Shown: positions 26,397 to 34,412 of the stretch, piece after piece
Numbering within the stretch: position 1 is the stretch's first letter
Layout of the letters: the number at the start of each line of letters is the position of its first letter
DNA from: Bacteroidota bacterium
Lineage (GTDB): Bacteria; Bacteroidota; Bacteroidia; Bacteroidales; Paludibacteraceae
Direction: 5' to 3'
DNA length: 64,000 nt
NCBI GenBank assembly: GCA_017860295.1
Contig: JAFNAS010000018.1
Location: 1 to 64,000, forward strand
Notes under the pieces: generated by a model
Database searches by the model: none
The model's input: only the letters and a program-made list of their open reading frames with translations
Told to the model about the DNA's origin: nothing
Program-made: the position numbers and the translations under genes

Positions 26397-28055
26397 TTAT
26401 TTTTGGGCAGCAACCTTCAAAGCATCATAAATGTTTGAACAAATATTTTCGTCGCCAATCTCATCGGCAATACCGGCTCTTCGCAACGAATTGTGAACTT
26501 GTTCATTCACACCCGAAAGTACGATTTTTATTTTATGATGACGCGACAACCGGATAAAACTGTCGAGATTGTGCAACCCTGTAGAATCGATAAAAGGCAC
26601 TTTACGCATCCGGAGAATGCGAGCAGTAGGCATTTCAGACACCTGCGCTACCACTTCATCAAATTTGTTGGCAATGCCAAAAAAGAACGGTCCGTTAATT
26701 TCATACACTTCCACACCGGTGGGAATCTCCAGTTTTTCATCATTAGCTGTGGATTCGGAATAGACAGAAGCCGTAACATCGTCCGTAAAAACAGTAATAT
26801 GCGAAGTCTCCGTCAACCGCTTAATAAGCAACAACATGGCCAGTAACAACCCGACGACAATAGCAATAGTAAGATCGAAAATAACTGTAAGGCTAAAAGT
26901 AACCAACAATACAGACACATCTGATTTTGAGTTCTTTAGCAACGAGCGGAATGTACGCCACTCACTCATATTGTATGAAACAACAATCAACACTCCGGCC
27001 AGACATGACATCGGAATATGCTGAGCCAAAGGAGATAAAAATAAAAGAATCAATAAAAGGACAACGGCATGAATAATTCCAGCGACCGGCGTCCGTCCAC
27101 CATTATTGATATTTGTCATGGTGCGGGCAATAGCTCCCGTTGCCGGAATTCCACCGAAAATAGGAGCCACCAAATTCGCAATTCCCTGAGCAATCAGTTC
27201 CGTGTTGGAATCATGTTTATCACCAATCACACCATCGGCAACCATGGCAGAAAGCAACGACTCGATAGCACCCAACATTGCAATTGTAAATGCAGGAGGC
27301 AAAAGATGCTGAATGGTTTCAAAATCGAAAGGCAATCCTACCGGTTGGGGCATGCTTGCCTGAATGGTAAAGCGGTCTCCAATAGTTTCTATACCCAGAT
27401 TAAAACCCACATAACGAAACAACCATGCCGTAAACGTCACCAGCATAATTGCTATCAGTGTCCCGGGTATTTTTTTTGTAATCTTCGTAAATAGCGTAAT
27501 AATCAGTATGGTAACGGCACACGTCACCACCGACCAGACACCGATTCCGGAAAAGTGTTCAAAATAAACGATCCATTTATCAAAAAAGCTGGCAGGCACT
27601 GCATTGAGTTGCATTCCCGTCGCATCTTTTACCTGTGTCGTAAAAATAGTTAGCGCAATGCCACTCGTAAACCCTACTACTACAGGAAAAGGAATAAATT
27701 TAATTACATTTCCTAATTTCAAAACCCCCATGGCAATCAACATTACCCCGGCCATAACCGTTGCAATGGCCAACCCGGTAACGCCATATTGCTGAATAAT
27801 TCCGTAAACAATAACAATAAAAGCACCTGTAGGGCCACCAATCTGCACTTTGCTACCACCAAAAAGCGAGATAATAAAACCTGCAATAATAGCCGTAATA
27901 AGCCCCTTCTCGGGAGAAACACCGGACGCAATACCAAATGCAATGGCCAATGGTAATGCCACTATACCGACTATAACGCCAGCCATCAAATCTTTATAAA
28001 ACTGAGTTCGATTATAGTTCTTCAGAGTAACTATAAGCTTGGGAGTAAACACCAT
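26397..28055 (-). CDS. SulP family anion transporter with STAS domain
   Basis: A 552-aa inner-membrane transporter of the SLC26/SulP family, moving sulfate, bicarbonate or a related anion. Residues 1-400 hold 12-14 hydrophobic segments with family motifs such as ALPLAIAFGIASGVSPEKGL and GGIPATGAIARTMTNINNGG. A cytoplasmic STAS domain (about 425-552) contains FIDSTGLHNLDSFIRL. The ATG at 28055 is used because the promoter-like -7 element overlaps the upstream TTG. The substrate cannot be read from sequence, and no carbonic anhydrase or sulfate-assimilation gene is adjacent. It is the promoter-proximal gene of the glycan operon, an unusual companion. Confidence 0.9.
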   Translation of the reverse strand: MVFTPKLIVTLKNYNRTQFYKDLMAGVIVGIVALPLAIAFGIASGVSPEKGLITAIIAGFIISLFGGSKVQIGGPTGAFIVIVYGIIQQYGVTGLAIATVMAGVMLIAMGVLKLGNVIKFIPFPVVVGFTSGIALTIFTTQVKDATGMQLNAVPASFFDKWIVYFEHFSGIGVWSVVTCAVTILIITLFTKITKKIPGTLIAIMLVTFTAWLFRYVGFNLGIETIGDRFTIQASMPQPVGLPFDFETIQHLLPPAFTIAMLGAIESLLSAMVADGVIGDKHDSNTELIAQGIANLVAPIFGGIPATGAIARTMTNINNGGRTPVAGIIHAVVLLLILLFLSPLAQHIPMSCLAGVLIVVSYNMSEWRTFRSLLKNSKSDVSVLLVTFSLTVIFDLTIAIVVGLLLAMLLLIKRLTETSHITVFTDDVTASVYSESTANDEKLEIPTGVEVYEINGPFFFGIANKFDEVVAQVSEMPTARILRMRKVPFIDSTGLHNLDSFIRLSRHHKIKIVLSGVNEQVHNSLRRAGIADEIGDENICSNIYDALKVAAQK

Positions 28056-28079
28056 AATTGTTAGACCATAAATTTTCTG

Positions 28080-28087
28080 CAAAATTA
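28080..28087 (-). promoter_or_regulatory. -7 element for the sulP/glycan operon
   Basis: On the minus strand the sequence reads TAATTTTG, a match to TAnnTTTG, 24 nt before the sulP ATG. No TTG at standard spacing upstream. Confidence 0.5.
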
Positions 28088-28257
28088 AGCTAAAATCCGG
28101 AGGGATAAAACCTAAAAAGCAAAGACTTTATGCAAACGACTAAAAAATTCATTCCCAAGTGCTTTCAACGCAATAAAAAGGCACTTTTTATGTTTAAAAA
28201 GGCAATTAGAACCAAACTCTCCCATCAGTTGAACGAGGAAAATTCATAAAAATTGTC
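28088..28257. other. Intergenic region between divergent sulP and histidine kinase promoters
   Basis: No gene seen. A short complementary pair (AAGTGC near 28157 and GCACTT near 28182) is separated by about 19 nt, too weak to call a terminator. Confidence 0.3.
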
Positions 28258-28265
28258 TACTTTTG
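28258..28265 (+). promoter_or_regulatory. -7 element before the histidine kinase gene
   Basis: TACTTTTG matches TAnnTTTG. A TTG at 28229-28231 lies 26 nt upstream, a longer spacing than usual. It overlaps the TTG where the longest reading frame begins, which supports the internal ATG at 28365 as the true start, with a leader of about 90 nt. Confidence 0.5.
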
Positions 28266-28364
28266 TTGTTCAGTTTCTTCTTAACCGAAACAGACAATAA
28301 AGAAGAGAAACAACGACATTTATATCCAAATTTTCCCGCAAATATTGCATTGCACGTTTTGCCC

Positions 28365-29519
28365 ATGTTTGATACAACACATAAACTAAATTTCAGGCTG
28401 GCATTCATTGCTATTGCATCTACCATCGCTTTGATCTCTCTTTTTTTTACCAATCGACTTGTCAATCAGCTTGCTAATGAAGAACGAAACAAGGTTGCTA
28501 TCTGGGCCGAAGCCACACGCATGGCTGCCAGCGCTGGCTATCAATCCGATCTCACTCTGGTAATGCGCGTATTGGAAAGCAATACCACAATTCCGGTAGT
28601 CATTGCCGACGAGCATGATAATTACATCACCTCGCGCAACATTACAGAACCTCAGGAAGGCGTGATTCAGTTTCGACATGCATATATTGACAAATTCAAA
28701 AAGAAGCATTCACCCATCGAAATCACCATCAGCCCGACAATTCGTCAGTTCATCTATTACGACGACTCTGTTCTTATCAAAGAACTGGCCTATTTTCCAT
28801 ACATCCAACTGGGAGTAATTGCACTCTTCATACTGCTCTCTTTTTTAGCATTTGCCAGTACAAAAAAAGCAGAACAGAATCAGGTCTGGGTAGGTCTTTC
28901 AAAAGAGACTGCACATCAACTGGGAACTCCAATTTCGTCGTTAATGGCCTGGTCCGAACTGCTAAAAGGCCGGTATCCGCAAGACATACTGCTGCCCGAA
29001 ATGGGGAATGACATTATGCGGCTCAAAACCATTGCCGAACGTTTCTCCAAAATAGGATCCAAGACAGAATTGATTCCTATTCCACTCAATGAGGCTTTGG
29101 GCAATGCCATCGACTACATGCGAAAACGCATATCGAACAAAGTATCTATTGATGTTATAGATACGACCAAGGAAGACTCTGAAATATCACTAAACCTTCC
29201 TCTATTTGAATGGGTTATAGAAAATTTATGCAAAAACGCCATCGATGCGATGGACGGTGTCGGCAAAATCACCATCACCATGAGTGAGTTGTCCAAACAT
29301 TATGCCATCGACATTCATGATACCGGCAAAGGAATAACCAAGTCGATGCACAAAATGGTGTTTCGTCCCGGTTTCACTACTAAAAAACGGGGCTGGGGAC
29401 TGGGCTTATCACTTGCAAAAAGAATTGTGGAGGAATACCATCAAGGTCGTATCTTTGTCAAACAATCGGAAGTAGGCAAAGGAACAACATTTCGTATTCT
29501 GCTTCGCAAATTCAACTAA
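28365..29519 (+). CDS. Membrane sensor histidine kinase
   Basis: A 384-aa sensor kinase. Two membrane helices (about 12-30 and 147-168) bracket a periplasmic domain of roughly 115 aa. No HAMP domain is obvious; the dimerisation helix starts straight after TM2 with KETAHQLGTPISSL, where the His is the predicted phosphorylation site. The ATPase part has the N box ENLCKNAIDAM, G1 IHDTGKGI and G2 GWGLGLSLAKRIVEEYH. The HQLGTP form of the H box is typical of a Bacteroidota kinase group. No response regulator gene is adjacent; the next gene is dapB, 59 nt downstream. Confidence 0.9.
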   Translation: MFDTTHKLNFRLAFIAIASTIALISLFFTNRLVNQLANEERNKVAIWAEATRMAASAGYQSDLTLVMRVLESNTTIPVVIADEHDNYITSRNITEPQEGVIQFRHAYIDKFKKKHSPIEITISPTIRQFIYYDDSVLIKELAYFPYIQLGVIALFILLSFLAFASTKKAEQNQVWVGLSKETAHQLGTPISSLMAWSELLKGRYPQDILLPEMGNDIMRLKTIAERFSKIGSKTELIPIPLNEALGNAIDYMRKRISNKVSIDVIDTTKEDSEISLNLPLFEWVIENLCKNAIDAMDGVGKITITMSELSKHYAIDIHDTGKGITKSMHKMVFRPGFTTKKRGWGLGLSLAKRIVEEYHQGRIFVKQSEVGKGTTFRILLRKFN

Positions 29520-29578
29520 TCACTCACATATCACATACAATCCTGTTCATCGAGATTGTATTTCAACAAATTGTTATT

Positions 29579-30295
29579 ATGAAAATAGCACTTATCGGGT
29601 ACGGAAAAATGGGGCACGAGATAGAACAAATTGCCCTTGGCAGAGGCCATCAAATAGTATCAATCATCGATATGAATAACACATCTGACTTCAAATCGGA
29701 CGCTTTTCGAAGTGCAGATGTTGCCATCGAATTTACCCGCCCTGCAGTTGCGATCGGCAACCTCTCTCAATGTTTTGATGCGCAGGTGCCGGTTGTTTGC
29801 GGCACCACCGGATGGTCTGATCAGATTGACACTGTAAAAAAAGAGATGACCGAAAAACATGCAACACTCTTTTGGGCTTCCAATTTTAGTCTCGGTGTCA
29901 ATATTTTCTTCGCCGTCAACCGGTACCTTGCCAAAATCATGAATAGTTATCCTGACTATAACGTCAGCATGGTAGAGGTACACCATACGCAGAAACTCGA
30001 TGCTCCGAGCGGAACCGCCATCACACTCGCAGAAGGAATTCTGGATGAAATTGCACGCAAAGACAAATGGGTTAAAGAGCAAGAAACGAAACCGCAAGAG
30101 CTCGCCATTGTTTCGAAACGAGAAGGCACGGTTCCCGGCATTCACGAAATCATTTATGAATCTGAAATGGACACCATCAGCATCAAACACGATGCCAAAA
30201 CGCGCCGTGGCTTTGCTCTCGGAGCTGTTCTTGCAGCTGAATTTACTGCCGGTAAGAAAGGTTTTATCACAATGAACGATCTTTTAAAATTTTGA
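29579..30295 (+). CDS. dapB: 4-hydroxy-tetrahydrodipicolinate reductase
   Basis: Reduces the DapA product to tetrahydrodipicolinate in the lysine/meso-diaminopimelate pathway, so it feeds both protein and peptidoglycan synthesis. The 238-aa protein has the NAD(P) fold IGYGKMGHEIE at residues 5-15, VVCGTTGW in the middle, and the substrate/catalytic motif EVHHTQKLDAPSGTA with the conserved His pair and Lys. Its C-terminus has RRGFALGAVLAAEF. This shorter form is normal for Bacteroidota. It fits the meso-DAP-type MurE in this window. Confidence 0.95.
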   Translation: MKIALIGYGKMGHEIEQIALGRGHQIVSIIDMNNTSDFKSDAFRSADVAIEFTRPAVAIGNLSQCFDAQVPVVCGTTGWSDQIDTVKKEMTEKHATLFWASNFSLGVNIFFAVNRYLAKIMNSYPDYNVSMVEVHHTQKLDAPSGTAITLAEGILDEIARKDKWVKEQETKPQELAIVSKREGTVPGIHEIIYESEMDTISIKHDAKTRRGFALGAVLAAEFTAGKKGFITMNDLLKF

Positions 30296-30352
30296 TATAC
30301 AATTACAAAGAGGTAAAAGACTCTATTTTCCCGAAAATAATCAACAAAAAGC

Positions 30353-30383
30353 TTGTGAAATAGAAAAACATGCCCTATCTTTG
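30353..30383 (+). promoter_or_regulatory. Promoter of tRNA-Arg
   Basis: TTG at 30353-30355, a 20-nt spacer, and TATCTTTG at 30376-30383: both elements and spacing fit the Bacteroidota consensus. The tRNA 5' end lies 16 nt past the -7 element. This is one of the best promoter matches in the window. Confidence 0.8.
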
Positions 30384-30398
30384 CACCCGCAAAAGCAA

Positions 30399-30472
30399 GG
30401 CCCCGTGGCTCAACTGAATAGAGCATCTGACTACGGATCAGAAGGTTACAGGTTTGAATCCTGTCGGGGTCA
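30399..30472 (+). tRNA. tRNA-Arg (anticodon ACG)
   Basis: A 74-nt cloverleaf. The 7-bp acceptor stem pairs GGCCCCG with CGGGGTC (one G:U), with discriminator A. The D arm is GCTC/GAGC, the anticodon arm TCTGA-CTACGGA-TCAGA with anticodon ACG, and the T arm ACAGG/CCTGT with TTTGAAT loop. CCA is not encoded. ACG would be deaminated at A34 to inosine by TadA to read CGU/CGC/CGA. Confidence 0.97.
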
Positions 30473-30480
30473 CAAGTTTT

Positions 30481-30518
30481 AAGCCAACTACTTAACATTA
30501 AGTCAGTTGGCTTTTTTT
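30481..30518 (+). terminator. Terminator of tRNA-Arg
   Basis: AAGCCAACT (30481-30489) pairs with AGTTGGCTT (30505-30513), with an inner ACTTA/TAAGT extension, followed by a run of T. Confidence 0.88.
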
Positions 30519-30695
30519 ATTTACCGCCGAAAACAACTATCCCCATTCTGGATCAATCTCCTTTTCTTCGTTTAAAATACCGAACTATAACTCTTTTGCA
30601 ACTACCAGACTCCATCTAGTTACGTATCTTATTCTCATTCCGATTTGTATCAAAAATTGCTAACAAAATATTAAGATCACGGCACAAACATTCCT

Positions 30696-30703
30696 TACAT
30701 TTG
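30696..30703 (+). promoter_or_regulatory. -7 element before the GH5 gene
   Basis: TACATTTG matches TAnnTTTG, 38 nt before the ATG. The rest of the gap between the tRNA terminator and this site (about 180 nt) shows nothing else. Confidence 0.55.
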
Positions 30704-30741
30704 TAGTCAACGGACAACCATTAAAAATTCATTGACTTGCC

Positions 30742-31713
30742 ATGAAAAAAAATTTCTCCATTTTCTTTGCACTCATCTTAACTTTCACCTTATGCTCGTT
30801 CAAAGCACCCAAAGATTCTCCCGTATTCATCAACGGTAAACTTCAGGTCAACGGTACGCAACTTTGCAACCAAAACGGCACACCGGTGGTATTAGCGGGA
30901 GTCAGTTTCGGCTGGCACAATTTATGGCCGCGGTATTACACTTCGAAAGCAGCACAATGGCTTGCCTCCAACTGGAAATGCAATGTAATCAGAGCATCGA
31001 TGGGCGTGGGACTAGACGACAGCTATCTCGAAAACCCCGGATTCGCGCTTCAATGCATAACAAAAGTTATCGACGGTGCCTTAAAAAGCGGCATTTATGT
31101 CCTTATTGATTTTCATAGCCACAAGCTTCATACGGCGGAAGCTCAAATATTTTTTGCTCAAATGGCCGGTAAATACAAAAACAATCCCAATATTATTTAC
31201 GAAATATGGAATGAACCCGATTACTATTCGTGGACGGAGGTAAAACTGTATTCGGAAAAAATTATTTCAACCATCCGGGCAATCGATCCCGACAATCTCA
31301 TACTGGTAGGATCGCCTCATTGGGATCAGGATCTCGACTCGGTAGTTTCCGACCCGATTATTGGACAAAAAAACGTCATGTACACCATGCATTTCTATGC
31401 CGGAACACATAAAAAATGGTTACGCGACCGCACCGACAACGCAATATCAAAAGGAATTCCCGTATTCATTTCCGAATGTGCAGGGATGGAAGCTTCGGGT
31501 GACGGTCCTATCGACAAAACAGAGTGGAACACCTATCTGAAATGGATGCAAAGCAGAAAATTAAGTTGGATTGCTTGGTCGGTTTCCGATAAAAATGAGA
31601 GTTGCTCAATGCTTTTGCCGCGTGCTTCCGTAAATGGGAATTGGGGTGACGATGTCCTCAAAGAATGGGGAAAAATTGTACGCGAAAGTATTCGGAATAC
31701 CAATAGCAAATAG
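30742..31713 (+). CDS. Secreted GH5 (GH5_2-like) endoglucanase
   Basis: Predicted endo-beta-1,4-glucanase of 323 aa with a signal peptide (MKKNFSIFFALILTFTLCSF, cleavage or lipidation near residues 18-22; Cys18 in a weak lipobox is possible). The single (beta/alpha)8 catalytic domain begins with INGKLQVNGTQLCNQNG and VVLAGVSFGWHNLWPRYY, and has VLIDFHSH. The acid/base is Glu158 in YEIWNEPD and the nucleophile Glu245 in FISECAG. No carbohydrate-binding module and no type IX sorting domain. It is not in a SusC/D locus, so it is a solitary plant or microbial glucan hydrolase. Confidence 0.9.
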   Translation: MKKNFSIFFALILTFTLCSFKAPKDSPVFINGKLQVNGTQLCNQNGTPVVLAGVSFGWHNLWPRYYTSKAAQWLASNWKCNVIRASMGVGLDDSYLENPGFALQCITKVIDGALKSGIYVLIDFHSHKLHTAEAQIFFAQMAGKYKNNPNIIYEIWNEPDYYSWTEVKLYSEKIISTIRAIDPDNLILVGSPHWDQDLDSVVSDPIIGQKNVMYTMHFYAGTHKKWLRDRTDNAISKGIPVFISECAGMEASGDGPIDKTEWNTYLKWMQSRKLSWIAWSVSDKNESCSMLLPRASVNGNWGDDVLKEWGKIVRESIRNTNSK

Positions 31714-31728
31714 TTCGCTGCGTATCCA

Positions 31729-32784
31729 CTAAAAATCACTCTTTTTTCGAAAAACAATATCCAGATATACAGGAAGATGATCGCTGAATCCGCCACGATA
31801 TTTCGGCCCGAGATAAGTACGAAAAGGTTGCTTGCCGAACCCTTTCACATCATCTTCCAACAAAAACGGGGCATCAAAAACTCGTGCCGGGGTATCGCAT
31901 ACAGCAACAGGAGCCTTCCTATCCAGCAAGTGTGCCGAAACAATTATCTGATCCAACATACCCCATTGTGAAGCATGTTTGTACGATCCGATTTTACCTG
32001 ACTTGTGTGTCGAATAGCACAAATTATACAGCATTTTTTCTTTTACAGGAGCATCGTCGGGCAATGCACCCAACACACCGCTTACGCTTTTATTATCCGG
32101 ATAATCATTAAAATCGCCCATAATGATTATATTCGACTGTGAATTGATACAAAAAATGCTGTCAACCTGACGGCGAAGAATCCCTGCCACTTCCAAACGA
32201 CTATCTTCCGATTCCAACTCGCCTCCGAGACGGGAAGGAAAATGGTTGACAAATACATGCAACGTATCGCCATTACGAAGCGTTCCGGCTACATACAAGA
32301 TGTCTCGGGTACGACGATGCACATTATCGGCAAAACGAATGCGGATAGGCTTTTCGAGATAAGGATGAAACCTTTTAGGCTGATATAGCAAAGCAACGTC
32401 GATTCCTCTCGGATCGGATGATTCGAAATGAGAAATTTTATAATGCAACCTCCACAACGCCGAGTGCAACGTCAGATCATCCAATATTCTTCGGTTCTGA
32501 ACTTCGCACAACGCAACCAACGCTGGAGGTTCCCATCCTCCGACTGCAACAATCACTTTGGCTATGTTATTCCGCTTCTGAAAATAACGTATTGCGCTCC
32601 ATCCTGTCAAACCGGAAGATGAAGGAACCAATGAATCTTGCCTATAATCCAGAAAATTTTCCACATTATAACTCATTACGCGAAACCGTTCTCCAGTATC
32701 TTTCAACTGAGAATAGCCCGGTATTGCGATCCAAAATGACAGCACAACAACCCTCAAAGTCCATATAAACCAATCGCGTTTCAT
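31729..32784 (-). CDS. Secreted endonuclease/exonuclease/phosphatase family protein
   Basis: A 351-aa protein with an N-terminal signal sequence (to about residue 26, GYS-QL) and an EEP (DNase I-like) fold. Recognisable metal and active-site motifs are VMSYNVENFLDY near residue 37, ALCEVQNRRIL, VFVNHFPSR, IIMGDFNDYPD and the final SDHLPVYLDI. The predicted location is periplasmic or extracellular. Members cut nucleic acids or phospho-sugars/lipids; the substrate cannot be told from sequence. Its 3' end faces the GH5 gene with only 15 nt between stops. Confidence 0.88.
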   Translation of the reverse strand: MKRDWFIWTLRVVVLSFWIAIPGYSQLKDTGERFRVMSYNVENFLDYRQDSLVPSSSGLTGWSAIRYFQKRNNIAKVIVAVGGWEPPALVALCEVQNRRILDDLTLHSALWRLHYKISHFESSDPRGIDVALLYQPKRFHPYLEKPIRIRFADNVHRRTRDILYVAGTLRNGDTLHVFVNHFPSRLGGELESEDSRLEVAGILRRQVDSIFCINSQSNIIIMGDFNDYPDNKSVSGVLGALPDDAPVKEKMLYNLCYSTHKSGKIGSYKHASQWGMLDQIIVSAHLLDRKAPVAVCDTPARVFDAPFLLEDDVKGFGKQPFRTYLGPKYRGGFSDHLPVYLDIVFRKKSDF

Positions 32785-32834
32785 GTTTGTTTGTCAAGCA
32801 TCGTTTACAAAGGAACAAAATTTACACAGAGAAA

Positions 32835-32869
32835 CAAAAAAAGCGTCTTGCAAAATTTGCAAGACGCTT
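32835..32869 (-). terminator. Terminator after the FKBP gene
   Basis: A 29-nt nearly perfect palindrome (32841-32869; arms AAGCGTCTTGCAAA and its complement) is followed on the minus strand by a T run (32842-32836). It lies 28 nt past the FKBP stop and before the start of the endonuclease-like gene. Confidence 0.9.
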
Positions 32870-32897
32870 CTCAATAAATCAGTGTCGTGTCGATCAA

Positions 32898-33788
32898 TTA
32901 TTGACGAGGTTGACCGGCAGGCATACCAGCCTGTTGTGCAGGAGCTTTTTCGATGCTCAACAATTCAACTTCGAAAACCAAAGTAGAGAACGGTTTGATA
33001 GCTCCCATTTCGCGTTCTTGGTAAGCAAGTTCCTGAGGAACATAGATTCTCCATTTCGAACCTACAGGCATCAATTGCAAAGCTTCCGCCCAGCCTTTGA
33101 TAACCTGCGTAACTCCAAATGTAACAGGTGCTTTTCCTTCATTTGTATCAAATACGGTACCATTAATTAAAGTTCCCTTATAGTTTACTTTTACCTGATC
33201 GGCAGCAGTCGGTTTCGGTCCGTTACCGGCCTTAATCACTTCGTATTGCAAACCATCGGCGGTAGTTGTCACACCTGCTTTTTTCTTATTAGCTTCGAGG
33301 AATTTTTTACCTTCTTCTATGTTTTTGCCATATAGTTTCTGCGATTTTTCAGCCTGCATTTTCTGCATGGTTGTACGGAAGAACATTTCTGCAGCTTCGG
33401 GACGGATCTTCATACCCTTGTTTTTCATACCGGCAATAAGACCCGCTTTAATCAGTTCCACATTCATTTTCAGAGTACTATCGCCCATCAAACCGGCTTT
33501 CGATTGTTTCTTCAATGAAGCGCCGATATTCAGTCCTGTTGCATACTGTGCAATGTACTTGTCATCAGAACCGATACCTTTTTCAAAGCCTTTGATAAAA
33601 GCATCTACGGCTTTGGAGGTAGTATCGCCACCCAACGAATAAGCTTTAACTTGCGGGCCATTCAACACCCCGAAAGCATAGTTCAGGCTATCCAACTGAG
33701 TTTTCATTTTTACAGAACTTTGGCTGCATGAGGAAAGCCCTACCATCAATGCCAAACCAGCTACAACAAGAACACTTAATTTTTTCAT
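32898..33788 (-). CDS. FKBP-type peptidyl-prolyl isomerase lipoprotein
   Basis: A 296-aa envelope lipoprotein with signal peptide ending LSSC (Cys21). An FKBP_N dimerisation domain (about 30-165) comes before an FKBP catalytic domain (about 180-280) with VNYKGTLINGTVFDTN, VIKGWAEALQLMPVGSKWRIYVPQELAYQ and STLVFEVELLSI. The order matches Mip/FkpA proteins, which help fold periplasmic and outer-membrane proteins. It ends in a short Pro/Ala/Gln/Gly tail. Bacteroidota carry several paralogues. It has its own promoter-like element and terminator, so it is likely monocistronic. Confidence 0.93.
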   Translation of the reverse strand: MKKLSVLVVAGLALMVGLSSCSQSSVKMKTQLDSLNYAFGVLNGPQVKAYSLGGDTTSKAVDAFIKGFEKGIGSDDKYIAQYATGLNIGASLKKQSKAGLMGDSTLKMNVELIKAGLIAGMKNKGMKIRPEAAEMFFRTTMQKMQAEKSQKLYGKNIEEGKKFLEANKKKAGVTTTADGLQYEVIKAGNGPKPTAADQVKVNYKGTLINGTVFDTNEGKAPVTFGVTQVIKGWAEALQLMPVGSKWRIYVPQELAYQEREMGAIKPFSTLVFEVELLSIEKAPAQQAGMPAGQPRQ

Positions 33789-33854
33789 TTTTCGTTTTTA
33801 TTAGATTAAACAATATCACTTGATTTTATATTCGTAACTTAGCAAAAAGCGTTG

Positions 33855-33862
33855 CAAATATA
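33855..33862 (-). promoter_or_regulatory. -7 element before the FKBP gene
   Basis: The minus strand reads TATATTTG, 66 nt before the ATG at 33788. No TTG at standard spacing. Confidence 0.5.
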
Positions 33863-33932
33863 ATGATTTTTATCCAAGTCATTAACACATACTTTTTTTT
33901 ATAAAAGACAGACAACATCATCAATGAATCAA

Positions 33933-34397
33933 TCAGTTAGACGATAACATCTCTTGTCCCACAATCTCGGCAGCCTCAACGACAAACCGGGCACATGGAC
34001 GTTTAGCATAATACGCCACATTACGATCGGACGGGACAGGCGATTCCTGCTGCCGCTTCACATCCAATAACTCGCGGCAAACGATCGATCCGAAACGCAA
34101 TTTAAAAACCTCAGCCACACGCTGCACCGAAGCATAGTTCTCTGTTTTGGACGCTTTGTCGGTCGGATCGGAAGCCGGATAACGCAACCCAAGCAACAGA
34201 AAGCTACCACTCATGGCGCCACAAACTTCGCGCAAACGCCCCATGCCACCACCCAAAGACGAGGTCAACCGTTTTGCTAATTCCGGTTCCACATCAAACA
34301 AATCGGCATAGGCACAAAAAACCGATTGCGAACAATTGTACCCCTCTTTAAAAAGTCGCAATGCTTTTTCTTTTCGTTCTTCAATATTTATCTGCAT
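33933..34397 (-). CDS. C_GCAxxG_C_C family protein
   Basis: A 154-aa cytoplasmic protein of the C_GCAxxG_C_C family. It has the defining cysteines in order: GYNCSQSVF near residue 20, then REVCGAMSGSFLLLG near 65, SIVCREL near 110 and RPCARFV near 132. The spacing suggests metal or Fe-S binding. The family is redox-associated and its function is unsettled. It lies 15 nt downstream of a predicted binding lipoprotein and shares its operon. The pairing hints at metal or cofactor handling, but this is inference. Confidence 0.85.
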   Translation of the reverse strand: MQINIEERKEKALRLFKEGYNCSQSVFCAYADLFDVEPELAKRLTSSLGGGMGRLREVCGAMSGSFLLLGLRYPASDPTDKASKTENYASVQRVAEVFKLRFGSIVCRELLDVKRQQESPVPSDRNVAYYAKRPCARFVVEAAEIVGQEMLSSN

Positions 34398-34412
34398 CTC
34401 ATTGATATTTAA

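Noticed and set aside
30399-30742. tRNA-Arg as an integration site of a genomic island
   Set aside because: No integrase, no repeat of the tRNA 3' end and no shift in gene character on either side.
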